The notes under the pieces: generated by a model
The model's input: only the letters and a program-made list of their open reading frames with translations
Database searches by the model: none
What the model was told of the DNA's origin: nothing
Source of the DNA: Hypsibius dujardini
Lineage: Eukaryota > Tardigrada > Eutardigrada > Parachela > Hypsibiidae
Direction: 5' to 3'
NCBI GenBank assembly: GCA_001579985.1
Contig: LRSR01006916.1
Span: 1-22,859, forward strand
DNA length: 22,859 nucleotides
Position numbers and translations under genes: made by a program
In this document: one piece after another, positions 9,433 through 21,100 of the stretch
Layout of the letters: every line of letters begins with the position of its first letter
Numbering within the stretch: the stretch's first letter is position 1

Positions 9433-12400
9433 TTTTATTATAGATAATAAAGGGACTTGGCTAATTTGTTCTACACTGCAGTCTAATGCAAGTTTTGGAC
9501 GTCAACGGAAGTGGAGGAAGGACCGGTCGCGCGGTGCGGGCACAAGAGAAACTGCGATGCGACTCACGTAATGAGGAGATTCGTAAAGTACCACTCATTA
9601 TTATATGGTCCTGCTCACGCACGGGGTTCAGCTGCAAATTACTTGTAGTATCATAGAGGTTGATTAGAAGTTTGCACGTATACACTGCGAGTAGACCCTA
9701 GCTAGACCACTACCTGGGTAGCTGATAATTAGGGTTGTCTTATCTCCATTTCTTCTCTCGTGAGTGTGTAGTGCGTCTCCAGCCCAAGACAGGCACGCGG
9801 TTTGGTTCGGAGAAACAGTCAAAGTCAAGTAACACGACATTTTCAGTCTATCCGTGCTGCTAGCTCCGGATATATATTAGTGTAAGTCACAAAGTTACAG
9901 CAACACTGAAACCACGTTTTGAAGAACATACACAGACAATGCTAAAATAGTTCTTGTCTCCATTGATTCCGCTATGTATGTAGTAGCAAATACTAATAAT
10001 TTATTTTAAATTTAAATTTGGTCATCCATGAAGTGAGACAAAAAAATGATCCCTTGCAATATCTAACCCCACAGACGACAGGAACTTTTCATAGTTAAGT
10101 CAACTCAATCTGCCTTTCGGGAGTGCGTGTTTGAGGCCGGACCTTCCTGAAATGGCACAATTGTGAGAAGAGTCATCTTCGGATTATGGGACTGGACAGC
10201 CGCGGGCTGCCGCTGCACATTCCCGACTACAGCTTTAGACGAACCCGTAGTCCCAGTAGAGTTGTTGCAGTTACCGACGTCAGTGACGACTACACGCCAG
10301 TCCTGCGCCGAAATCTTTCAGGCCCCGAAAAATCCCGAAATCCGAAAAAAGCTTTTAGATTTCATTTCGGGGTGCGGGAAAGTTTGACTGGAGCGCAGTA
10401 TTTTTTCAAAGACTGCATTTATATTATGGAGTGGAAAATTATATAACGGCACGGCATTTGAACTTGTGGACAAAGACCATCTCAGTTGAAAGACCATCCC
10501 GATCCTCTGTGAAGCTGTTGTTTTCTAATATTAACAAGTCCTTCCTTAACATTGGCCAGAAGCGCAAGATCTCTGAAATTTCTAGTTAATACGATGTTTT
10601 TCGGTGAATAATGATTTTCGGGTTTCGGGTTTCGGGTCGGGTTCGGGCAAAACAAAAAATTTCGGTTGGGGTTTGTTGGGCTCCGCTAATCGTTTCGGGT
10701 TTCAGATCGGGCTATGGGGATTAAATTTCGGCGTAAGACTGCAGCACGCTTTTGTCGCAGTCGCGCCACAGTAGTAAAGATGACCATGATGTAGACGACC
10801 AGGTGGGAGACAATCAGGATTCAGACCAAGGGATCTACGTAATTCCCCTCATATTGTGATGGGTCGTTGGTCGGAGGGTGGCCAGGACCCTCATTGCGAC
10901 GGTTGGGTCGCACTGCCTGGCGCCCCCATCCATCACTGTTCCATACGACTTGCTATTTAGTCTTATAAACGATTGTGACTTGACGCTCGCTTAGTGTAAT
11001 CTTCCCCACGTTCTGTGACTCCTACAGTCAGTCATATTTCTTACAGCGAACCCATCGCATCTCTCTTGAGAAACCTATTCAGCTAGTTATCTGCATTCGA
11101 CACAGTAATCTCATCGGTGCTAGTAACACTTCATCCCGTATACATTCCAATTTGGCATAACATTCAGACATTCAGACAACGAAAGACGCTTCTTGTAAGT
11201 CACTACTCGGTCTCCTGCCACAAGTTCAGGTCAGACGTGCGCCTACGGAAAGCCATCAAGAGACACCTCACTCGTCCACTTCGACTTAACAAAACATCAT
11301 AAACGTGGAAATCCTTGCGAGTTTCAACGTGAGAAACCGCGCGGGTCCACATGGGGCGCCAAATAATGCTCCCGCCGTGAAAGAAGATGGTAAGTGCAAC
11401 ACATCCCAGCACAACACAGCCCAACCACCCAACAATTTTGGCGAGGTGATCCGGAATGAATTTGAAACAATCTTGGAACCGTAATTTCTCAATCACTACT
11501 GATCCCACTGCCTCACATTTTTTTGTTACAACACCTAACCATGTGAGCATCCAATCCATGCCAAAGAATGAAATTTAATCTACATCCCAAATATTTCCAG
11601 TCAAAAACTAATGGCAGACCCGATCTCAATAATGGCCCATGTCTGTCGCGGGTAATTTCATGACCTGGACGACTGAACTGGTGGAGTTTAACCGTCTTCC
11701 ACACAGCCATTGCTCACGGTTGATCACTGCTACTCACGGTTGCTCCCCGCGGCTTACGGTCGCTCACCGTTCATAGTTACTCACTGCGCATGTACTCGTA
11801 CTATACTGTATATTTACTTGTATGTTTGTGTGTTGTCGGAAGCACAGCCGAACCGGAAGTGTTCAGCTGAACGATTGTTATCTGCTCGAGCCTGGATGCC
11901 GCGATGGGTTCTCTACTTGATTTATTCGTACTGTGTTTTCATAATCCGTCAAGTTAGTTCTTAAGTTTCTACAGTAGTTTGGGTCTTCATCGCTTTCCTT
12001 TCATTCCTTTCCCTTTCCCTTCGGAGCTCACGTTTCTCATCGCTTCTTCTGTCCACCTATTTAATGCCAGCTGTCTCCGAGTAACACAAAAACCTCCACT
12101 TCCACCTCTCCCCTTCGTTGGCCTTTGGGCAGTAGAAAGTAGAGACGACAGGTCACACCCTCATTTCCTAAAAATAAATCGTTCCGGAAAGTCAAAATTT
12201 CTTTTGGTTAGCCCACCACAATAATGTAGTGAAAAAAAAGTTTCATGAGACTAGTGACTTTACCAGAGATACACTGCCCAATAACCTGACAGAAATTCGG
12301 TAAGATTTTGTCATTAAAATTGCTTTTAAAACGTGTTCTTCGCTTCGCGGTACATAGCTTCTCCGTGTGCTGCACGCTCGCAAGCAGTTTGGCATGAGTC

Positions 12401-13291
12401 TGCTCCTAAGGTGTTGAGCTGTCACACAAATTACATTAGGTTGAAACTTAAACGTGCGACCAGACAAACTGAATCAGAAAGAATGGGAATCTAGATATCA
12501 CGATTTATGCAAATTTCAGGAGTCATCAAGGTTGGAGCTTCATAAAAAACCAGCAGTGTGATCGAGTTGAGTTTGTGGTTCACGGTAGCCTAATATCAGG
12601 CCTTAATAATAGCTGTTTCGTGTTTTTTGTAAGAGGAAGCATGGCACGCATGAGCGGTTTGTTGGAGTTTCACACGAATAAATAATAATATTCCGTACTG
12701 CGCTGAGCCACGGACAGCTTCCACCGGAGTCCACAAAATGTTACACAGCAAGATCGCGACGAGTTTTAGGGCCTACCAATGAGCACACTTTTTTAGCCTA
12801 ATAGATGTAAAAACAAACTGGAGTTACATGTTTCTTTAATGGTCACACTCTGTGCGCGTGGGCATGGCAAATATTTTTTCAAAAGCATTCCCGAACCCGG
12901 TACATGTGTGCCTGCTGTCTTGTTCAATTGACAGCCGGAGCTTGACGCCGTTGACGGCAACCGTTTCGGGGTGTGTTGTAGTCGTATATCTTGCCCATAT
13001 GTATACTGTAAATGTACGAAGAATCAGGAGGCTGGACACTCAATTTTGCGTCCTAACTTCGGACACTTGCAATGCCCTTATACAGCGGGACCCATCCCGC
13101 CAGTTCGGACTATTTTATAATGTACCATTTTAAGTATCAAAATCTCCATATACTGATTGCGTGTCGAGCCCGAACATTGTATCAATCACAAATTTAGTAT
13201 ATGGAACAAAAAGAAAAAATACAGTCTCTGAACGATATATTTTGTCAACAATTCGACCAATAACTACGAGTTGCTATATATTTGGGCGAAG
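9433..13291. other. 3.9-kb intergenic region with repeat debris
   Basis: This lies between the PNP start and the AGMO stop. Its left end should hold the PNP promoter. I see a TTTCGGG-rich inverted structure (10322-10730), two oppositely oriented TGGCGCC strings (10918 on +, about 11361 on -), and scattered short open frames (10186-10446 on +, 11203-11559 on -, 12852-13133 on +). None has a recognisable domain or splice-supported continuation. I do not call a gene here. Confidence 0.6.
10322..10730. repeat. CCCGAAA / TTTCGGG inverted-motif cluster
   Basis: CCCGAAA-type units at 10322-10350 face a run of TTTCGGG units at 10616-10647 and further TTTCGGTT, TTTCGGG and TTTCGG units up to about 10724. 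The opposite orientations suggest a decayed foldback element rather than a plain simple repeat. Confidence 0.5.
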
Positions 13292-16270
13292 CTACTGTCT
13301 CTTCTGGGACGGTTCTGCCAACTGTTTCGTTAAACAACCTGTCCATAACATTGCAGACAAAGCAAAAAGTGTCCGCAGCGCCACGGCGGGTGCTCCAACC
13401 AGGTCAACCTCTGCTCCTTTGGATATCATCAATCCCAAGACTCCACATCGTGCGAGTTCCGCCATTGGGATCCACTTCCGGTCGTCCAGCACCGAGCCGA
13501 CGTTGCCTAACGTGATCATGATAGCGAAACAGACAGTCCAAACGGTGACCGTGCCCCACTGATTGTAATGTGCAGCGGCGTGCTTGAAGAATACCACCAG
13601 CACCACAAAGTGGACGAACGCGTAGAGAGTCTTCCAGGCAGGCACTGACACCTCAAAGACTCGAATGGGTGATTCGATGGCGGGAATGTCTTCGGGGTTG
13701 CCGAGGCGTTTGGTGCCCGGTCGCCAGCCCGGTCCCATATATAAGGACTTTAGTTTGTGGTTGAGGGATTTGAAGGTTGAAAGGCGGGAGATGATACTGA
13801 TATAGGTGTTGAACTGCACCCAGATGCCGTTGAAACTGGCTACGGGTGTTATGATACCGTATACGACGCTTTCGTCCTGGTGTTCCGGCTCGAATGTTCC
13901 AAACATGCGATCCCTGAAGATCACAGAAATGTTTAGTCATTCGGGGAAAGACATTCCAGACAAGCCCGTATCACACAGACATGGCGTTAGTATTAAGGTA
14001 GACAGACACAGGCACAGTCAAAAACACCGACACAGACAATGACCCAGACACAAACACAGACACAGACACAGGCACTGACACAGACACAGACACAGACACA
14101 GACACAGACACAGACACAGACACAGACACAGACACAGACACAGACACAGACACTGTCAAATCAGGACCTACCAAATTATCAGTGCTCCGGCGTAGTTCTT
14201 ATCAATACAGTAAGGGTTCCTGCCATGATGCACTCGGTGATGACTTGGGGTGTTAAGGATCCATTCCAAAGGCCCAAGGTTCCTACAAAACACAACCCGC
14301 TGTTGTTTGTCTAGTTGCTGCACTACCCCCCAGAGCACAATACCCCTAATCCCCTGTTTCGATGGCCAGATAATTAGCCATTGTCTTTCCTTACTTTATC
14401 ATGGCTGTGTGAATCCAAAACTGATATCTACAAGCACAACAAATTATCAAATCTTCTGGAATTTCTTACCGCCGGCATGCGAAATTAAAGGGAAGGACAA
14501 ATCACCCCTTCTTACAATGTATTAAGCTGGGCATGGACAACATGAGCAACTGGGGTGAATCCAAGGAAGGCCATGGGGAGGTAGACAACCCAGCCGTACA
14601 GTCCGCCGATCATGCTTTGCCGCAGAGCTGTACTCAAATTATACTCCTAAAAAATGTAAAACAATTTAGCAGGGAAAAATACTGGAAAAATTTGGGGGCA
14701 GAGTTTCTCATTACCTCTGAGCTGTGATGGGTCTGATGGCTGGCCCAAAGAATACTGACTTCTATTGCGAGAAAAAAAACCTCTAAACTGAAAAAGTTTC
14801 CTGGTCACTTGGAAAAATGCCTATACCATGGTTTGCTCGATGGAGCCAGTAATAGGCAAGGTCAGCGGCTAGAAAGGCCAATCCCCATCCCAACCAACTC
14901 CGTAATGGCACGGTCCACACGCGCCAATGGTCAAAGATCCACATGTACACGACAACGTCCATACTTCGCGTTAGGAACCTGGAATAATGAGCAACGTTTC
15001 ATGGTGGAACTTTCATTGAACAGTAGATTTATGTTTATGTTTATTTATTCATTTTATGTGCCTGGACATCCATACTGCGGTACGAGATTCAACAATATAA
15101 GACAGATATCTCATGCAGTTTTTTGTTTCACAAGTGTAATTAAATAGTGTTGCTCTCTGAGTGCGGAGTGCGGACCCGTATGTATGCGGATCCTACCGTA
15201 CAGTGCTACAAGTACAAGCGACGGTAGAGATTTTGGGCCACCTGCCCATATATACACATATATACACATGTAGGACACATATACTTCAACGTTTGGGACG
15301 CTAATCCAGCACCGACGGATGTGATCGTGTCGTTCACGCGGAAACCCGAACCGGTGTAGTAGTACTTGACCGCCCATTCTCCCACCATCAGCAGCAGAAA
15401 TACCAAAACAACCTGTTGGAATAATTCCGGCTAAAATTCCTGCATTTCGTCCGGATTGAGCTTAAACATCAGTCAGTCAATCAATCAATCAAGCATCCTC
15501 ATCCTTCTGTACGTGAGCTGGATAATACATTTTTGCTGTTGAAAATTAAGGGTCAGCTTAGCTTTTTGTTGCTTTTTTACGCCTTTACCTGGCACTATTG
15601 TGCGTCCGAGGTAACGGTTCCAGTACTGGCAATTATTGATTTGCCATAAATGCACGACATGGCAAACAGGGCCAAATCGTGACGTGTATCAATCAAGATA
15701 TCCACAAGCTTTCTTTTTTGTTTTCCATTTAAAAAATGAACTAATTTGTTTTTTATCAAAATTATTGTAAAACATGTTTGCTAAATTTGTGGTCGATTTC
15801 TTAAATCCAAATTATCAACAAACAATGATGGTATAATGTGCGAACGCGGCATTTATATCATTTCTAAACTTGCGCGGCATTGAGACTTTTACCTTGTACA
15901 CATGTGGCAAAAACCTTGCGCTAACCGACTTAAGCCATTTAACTCATTTCATGCATAATTTATACACATACCGAGTTAATAGCTTAACTCGGTTAGGACA
16001 AGGTTTTTACCACGTTTTTATACCTCTGACACAACGGTTATTAAATGAACAAAGGCTGATCAATAAATCAGTCAATCAGTTTTTGGAAGGACTTCATTCT
16101 TTGCGTGCCGGTGCCGGTACCTGGTTAGCGTAGTTTGGAATGTCGTCGATGTTGTCGGTATCGGGGATCTCCTTCGGATGGATTAAATAAAACAGCAGCC
16201 GCCAATTGAAGAACGGGAATGCTTCATTCAGAGTTACATTACTGGCAGTATTCGCTTGTGAGACAGTCAT
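13292..16270 (-). CDS. AGMO: Alkylglycerol monooxygenase (fatty acid hydroxylase superfamily)
   Basis: Exons in transcript order are 16270-16121, 15412-15285, 14978-14827, 14761-14715, 14646-14516, 14427-14395, 14282-14172 and 13913-13292. All are GT/AG and in phase, 1374 nt in total (457 residues; human about 445). AGMO is a tetrahydrobiopterin-dependent ER membrane enzyme that cleaves the ether bond of alkylglycerols to a fatty aldehyde and glycerol. The di-iron histidine motifs are present: H139-X3-H143, H152-X2-H155-H156 in SHQTHHSSE, and H229-X2-H232-H233 in SHHRVHHG. So are family blocks [24 protein letters not shown] and [10 protein letters not shown]. Hydrophobic helices lie at about 50-63, 122-137, 172-192 and in the C-terminal third. 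The frame is open upstream of the chosen ATG as far as 16630, but MTVSQ has A at -3 and fits the family length. Position 211 is Ala in WIHTA, where human AGMO has Glu. Confidence 0.95.
14000..14155. repeat. GACACA hexanucleotide array in AGMO intron 7
   Basis: A degenerate lead-in is followed by about 13 near-perfect GACACA units at 14077-14153. The AGMO transcript carries it as TGTGTC units, within the 258-bp intron 13914-14171 and ending only 18 bases inside its donor. The open frames across it are repeat artefacts. Confidence 0.95.
14979..15284 (-). other. AGMO intron 2
   Basis: The 306-bp intron has a GTATAT donor and a TTATTCCAG acceptor on the - strand. It includes a short TATACACA tract near the donor. 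Nothing else is seen. Confidence 0.85.
15413..16120 (-). other. AGMO intron 1
   Basis: The 708-bp intron has a GTACCGG donor and a CCAACAG acceptor. It contains a short AATC microsatellite (about 15475-15491) and an inverted repeat (15904-16013). Confidence 0.8.
15904..16013. repeat. Inverted repeat, 32-bp arms, in AGMO intron 1
   Basis: The left arm 15904-15935 and right arm 15982-16013 are reverse complements at 28 of 32 positions (shared cores AAAAACCTTG and CTAACCGA). A 46-bp AT-rich loop separates them. It looks like a small foldback or MITE remnant. Confidence 0.8.
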
Positions 16271-16978
16271 TTTGACGATCAGCTGATCGATGGGCAAAAT
16301 GGAAAACGGAAATGTGTAACGGTGTGTGTGATTGTGCAAAAATAAAACAAGGAGGTGTGTTGAATATTTGTTTTGGCCACCACACAGGCATGTGTGAAAG
16401 AGAATTGCTTCCGTCGCACACACTTTGGGGTAGGAACCAGCTCGTACCACAAGTATATGAATACAAGTACATAGTACAGAACCCTGGGACTCGAAGCGTG
16501 TTACCATTGGTCGATGAAACTTTAAAACTACTCCCTCGCTCTCACACTCACGAAAGACTACTGTGCTCGAACGAGCAACAGTAGCAAAGTCCGGCATGTG
16601 TTTGTGAACGACTGGGGAGGGAGATAACACTTAATATAAAAGTACATAGCGCTGTTCTCCTCTTCCCTTTGAGGATTGAGGAACCGTAAAATTAATTAAG
16701 CGCTCTCGAAAGACATGACTACTCGTTCAAGAAATGTTTAATTTTAATTTTAAACCAATGGCAGTGCACCGTGATTGCTTACCGAAAGTCTGAATCTATC
16801 CATGAAAACGACAGACATAAACAGCCAACAGAGAAAATTCCCACAACGAACAAAAGAGCTCATGCATTCTCATTAACGAACAGAATTGTTCTCAATCAGG
16901 TCACGCGAGTACACAGCTGAACCAACAATAGCAAACCACTCTAGTTCCCAAGCTAAGGCACATGTGCCTTAGCTTACG

Positions 16979-17057
16979 GACAGACAGGCAGGAAGGCAGA
17001 CAGACAGAGAGACAGAGAGACAGAGAGACAGAGAGACAGACGGACAGACAGACAGAC
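16979..17057. repeat. CAGA/GAGACA simple repeat
   Basis: CAGACAGGCAG units are followed by AGAGAGAC and CAGACAGA units. It is the same sequence class as the arrays at 676-755 (inverted) and 5676-5801. Confidence 0.9.
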
Positions 17058-18034
17058 TCCCCAATCACTGCGCAGTTTTCAGAAATCAAGCAAACGAGGG
17101 TCTAGCCTTAGCTCAGCTTGTACAAGTACGTGCCCCTAGACCCTGCCAGGTGTTCCTGAACCCTGGGCTTAACCATCGCACACGTAACCATTTCACATTG
17201 CAGAAATGCTCAATTTCACATATTCCATCAAAACTCTTCAGCGATATAACTTTCGGTCAGGAGTTCGATTGTTGCAGCGCGTATGTTTTCCGAAAAACTG
17301 TTTTCATTCATCACAGCAGCGGTCAGTGAGTCGTACCCAAGTCTATCACATGAAAAATACACCATGTACGGGTACAGTATCTGAGCTCCTACCTCTTTGT
17401 CATTCTGCAAAACGGCAAACGAACGCCCGATAATTTCACATGGCGTTCCAATCACAATTTCGCGCCGCACTGTAAATGTCTGTACGCGTACACAGCAGTG
17501 CAGTTATCCTGTCATAATTACGGAAGCTATAGGACTATATTGAAATGGATCCGACAATTGCTGAAATTCCATATGAAACTACAATGTACATATTCATTAT
17601 GCCATTCCATTGCTCTTCACCGTGTTCGTATAACCCGCCGCGGTTACGTTCACGGCAGTCGCCGACGAATGTGTGTTGGCCATCCCGGCTCTATGAGCTG
17701 ATATGCCACCACGCCTGTACCGAGGACTCACTGTTACACATAGTAGACTTACAGTCCGTTGACCGTCCAAGCAGCCGGCACCTACAAGTTAAGGAATTCG
17801 TCTTGTGTGATTACATTTTCTAGAAAAATGAACTTCCTATTAGACGATGATACCTCAGTGACAATCGCAATGCTAACTGCCACTTCCGTCTCCATACTTT
17901 TTGGGTTGTTGCACACCTACTACAGACTTTGGTCATGTGTGTGTGCGGCTTTCATAATCTACCAGTGAAATCTGTCGTGTTCCACTTCCGCAGCACGATC
18001 CTTCGTATTTTCTGTTTTTAACGTGCTCTGTACA

Positions 18035-18042
18035 TATATAAA
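18035..18042 (+). promoter_or_regulatory. Candidate TATA box of the Skeletor-like gene
   Basis: TATATAAA lies about 120 bases before the chosen ATG, which would place transcription start near 18065-18070. The match is good but the region is AT-rich and no other core element was recognised. Confidence 0.3.
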
Positions 18043-18163
18043 CAAACACAAGGACGTTTTTAATTCAAAACTTGGCAAATAATTTAACTCAAAATTTGGC
18101 GTAATAATTGCCAGTCAAAATTTTCGCATATTGAGAGGTTGAACGTCTGCATATATACGAACC

Positions 18164-21100
18164 ATGCCGCGTGTCCAGCTGTTCTTCCTGCAGTTCCTGT
18201 TTATCATGCTTCAATACGGTGAGTGGTGATTTTCCATACTTTGAAGACATTGTTTTTACCACAGTACACATGTGGACCGAACTTGGTGTGTGTGTGCAGA
18301 ATGCGGTGCAGGAAGCCCATTCACGACCACTTCTGGTTCCACAACGGGCTCGGATAGACCGTATAAAGGTCGGTTAATCGGACAGCTGCAAACACTCAAA
18401 AAGAAGTCGTCATCCCCATCGGAAGGAGCAAGCTTTGTAATCTCTGGGACGATCTATGCGGTGGATGACCGGTTGTTGTATGTCGACAAATTTACCTTTG
18501 ATGGCGGAGTTCAAGGTACGCCACCTTAAGAACAGAAGTTTTTCGTTATTATTTCAGCACCTCCAGTCATCAGAATACTGTTTTTGTTATTTTGCAAATC
18601 TTTAAACGATCGACCAAAAATTTCAGGTGTCAAATCAGTCAAGTTTATGCATAAATGAGTAAATTTAATTTAATTAGACAGGGTAAGATTCGGTCCCTTT
18701 TTGACCACCAAGTTTCCAGGTCTCTTCATATGGGGAGTTTCGAGTGATCCGCGATCACTTCGTGAGGATACCTTTATCATACCATGGAGCCAAGATTGGT
18801 TAGTTGATTCCAGTTGTTACACATGTACCAAGGAACCCTTGAAATTATTTATGCCCGACTAATGAAGACTTTCCGCGGCTTCTCGCAAGTTTTTCGGCGC
18901 CCAATTGTCCGTCTTTACCCGCCATATGGGAGGAAAATATGCTCATTGCGCTACCGCGAAACATTTCCCTCCTCACCGTGACGGAAATCACCATCGGTAT
19001 CAGGAATACCGCTGTAATAGTACGTTGTGCTTGCAGACAATACATCGATCATCCTCTAGGTCGGAAAGCAGCGGCGCATTTCCATTTCCTGGGGACGGCA
19101 ATGGCAACCTAAAAAACTCCCCTGGGGATTCCCTTGAGGTCCAGAAGGAATCTGAATCTCTGGAACTGTCCCTTGATCCAAAATTTTGTTCTTAACAAAA
19201 AAATATTTGGGGTTAAAATAAATATTGCCTAGTAATAGTATGTGTCCTAATTATTTAGTCTACTACAGATATATTTACTTTGTATTACTAAGATAAACAA
19301 AAGTTATTAGAATGAATATCAACAAAAAGCGGTATTTAATTTAAACAGAATAATATTTTTTTTATTAAAATAGAACGAATGTGAACAAAACATTGCACTT
19401 AATTTATATACATTTGTTGGTTCACATTCATTATATCTTACATATTTACTATATTTAATTTTTATTATTGACTTTAACTCCAAATATAGTTTTTGCTAAA
19501 AAGAGCATTTTGGATCAAATGGCAATGCCAGGGGTCCAAACCTCAGCTGGACCTTCAGGGGACACCCCCAGGGGAGTTGCTTGGGTTGCTCCCCCTGATG
19601 ATTGGCACGCGCTTTTAGGGGAGGGGGCTTTCCGTTCTGCAACATTCTTCAACGTACATTGATCGTTACAGTATCCGGAGCTGCAAGAGCGCTTCGCCAG
19701 CGCAATCATACCTCCGGGATTCATTGCACCACGCCCGTACGTTCTGCCGAGTCAGCTGGGTCACGCGGTAATGACCGCCGGCACATCGTCCGGTCCGATA
19801 ACCGTACAAGACTCGCGGAGAATCCTGCTGGAACGCGTGACGTACGACGGCACGGGGTCGGATGCGTACTTTTGGGTCGACCGCTCACCGGAACCCACCA
19901 AGAGCGGCTTCAAAGTTGCCCCCAATCAGGACGAGTGAGTTTCCGACGACGATACTAATGTTGTTTAGATTATTTTAAATATTGATTAAAATAGACCAAA
20001 TAGGATTTTTAGTTTAAACTAGACAATTGTTAATTTATTTTCAAATTAGACGTCTAGTCACATGTTTACTTTTAATATAAATTAAATTACAAAAAGATTC
20101 GGATTTGATTAAAAATATCGGAAAGCAGCGTTTTTATTTTAAATTAAATAATTGTTTAATTTAATAAACTCAGACGTTAGAGACGTGCTGAATTCTAATT
20201 TGATTTATATTCAAAATCTTAACTTAAACCCCTCTAACATTTCACTGGAACCGCTGCCTAATCCCAATAACCACTTCAAGAAATAAATAGAGATCACAAA
20301 ATACCAAAGAATAACAGAATTTTGAATTCGTTGCTTGTAGTTAAATTAACTAGTGTTATTCTCGAGAAACTACTAGTGTATGAATTAGTATTACTGTAAT
20401 TATTCAGGACGCCACCTCTACCTTTGAGTCGTCTGCCGAGGGAAAATGACACACAATATGATGCGTTACTGAATTTACGACGGGCCTTCCGGCCGGTGAC
20501 CGGAAGTATTCAGTCGCTCACCGTGTTCGAGCTGAAATCGGTGGCCATTTACGATCGCAATTACGGCACCGTCTACGGAGGTAACTGTATTTAATTATTA
20601 ATATTTTGATTTTTACATAACAGTAAATTACTAGTAATATTTCATATTCATTTAAATAATCTAATATATATCTTTCAACGTAATATATATTAGGTACGCT
20701 GTACTTATAAATAAATATGTTACCTAAAAATATTAAAATTTATCCCTGCCATCACCGAAACGAAACCCCAAAAATTGTTCTTTTTGCAGACGCGCCATTC
20801 AATGGAACGGCATTAAAGGGGATCATCCCTCCGGCACTGGACGACTTGACCGTTCAACGGATTTCAAACAAGGCCGCAACCTTAATCCGAGATGTAACAA
20901 TTTTATTCGCTCAGTCTTTGGGATGAAAAACTGAAAAAAAACTGAAAACAAATTTAACTAAAATTAAACAAAAAGTTTTCGTTGGCAAGGTTTTCGTTTT
21001 AGATTTTTAATTACTAAAACCCTAAACCAATGGTTTTAGTCACTAAAGAAAAAACTAAAAGTAACTAGACTTGAAATCCTTAAGCGCCAATATTTATTTA

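Larger units (their letters stand above)
16271..18163. other. Divergent intergenic region between AGMO and the Skeletor-like gene
   Basis: It holds the 5' leaders and promoters of both genes, a CAGA array (16979-17057) and a possible orphan exon on the - strand (17393-17469, see findings). Other open frames in it overlap on both strands and lack recognisable domains. Confidence 0.6.

Noticed and set aside
10739-10850. - strand translation (VSHLVVYIMVIFTTVARL) resembling a receptor transmembrane helix
   Set aside because: A single isolated helix-like stretch without any neighbouring receptor exon or clear splice sites.
11203-11559. 118-codon open frame on the - strand with a hydrophobic stretch
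   Set aside because: No domain recognised, the + strand is open too, and no splice-linked neighbours were found; possibly repeat debris.
14039-14314. Open frame on the + strand with Thr-Gln repeats, and its Ser-Val counterpart on the - strand
   Set aside because: Both are direct translations of the GACACA microsatellite inside AGMO intron 7.
16271-16630. N-terminal extension of AGMO by about 120 residues (open frame continues upstream)
   Set aside because: The translated extension has no family similarity, and the ATG at 16270 gives the expected AGMO length and a good start context.
16978-17060. Regular spacing of short repeats as a CRISPR-like array
   Set aside because: The units are 4-8 bp with no unique spacers, in an animal genome; it is a plain microsatellite.
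18540-18600. Alternative Skeletor exon after TATTTCAG at about 18559
   Set aside because: Its translation does not continue the DM13 domain, whereas the exon at 18720 gives the expected aromatic-Trp-Gly segment in the right phase.
19036-19195. Candidate Skeletor exon after TTGCAG
   Set aside because: It does not resemble DM13, has no donor before its stop and runs into the foldback element; exon 5 at 19672 joins exon 4 in phase and continues the domain.
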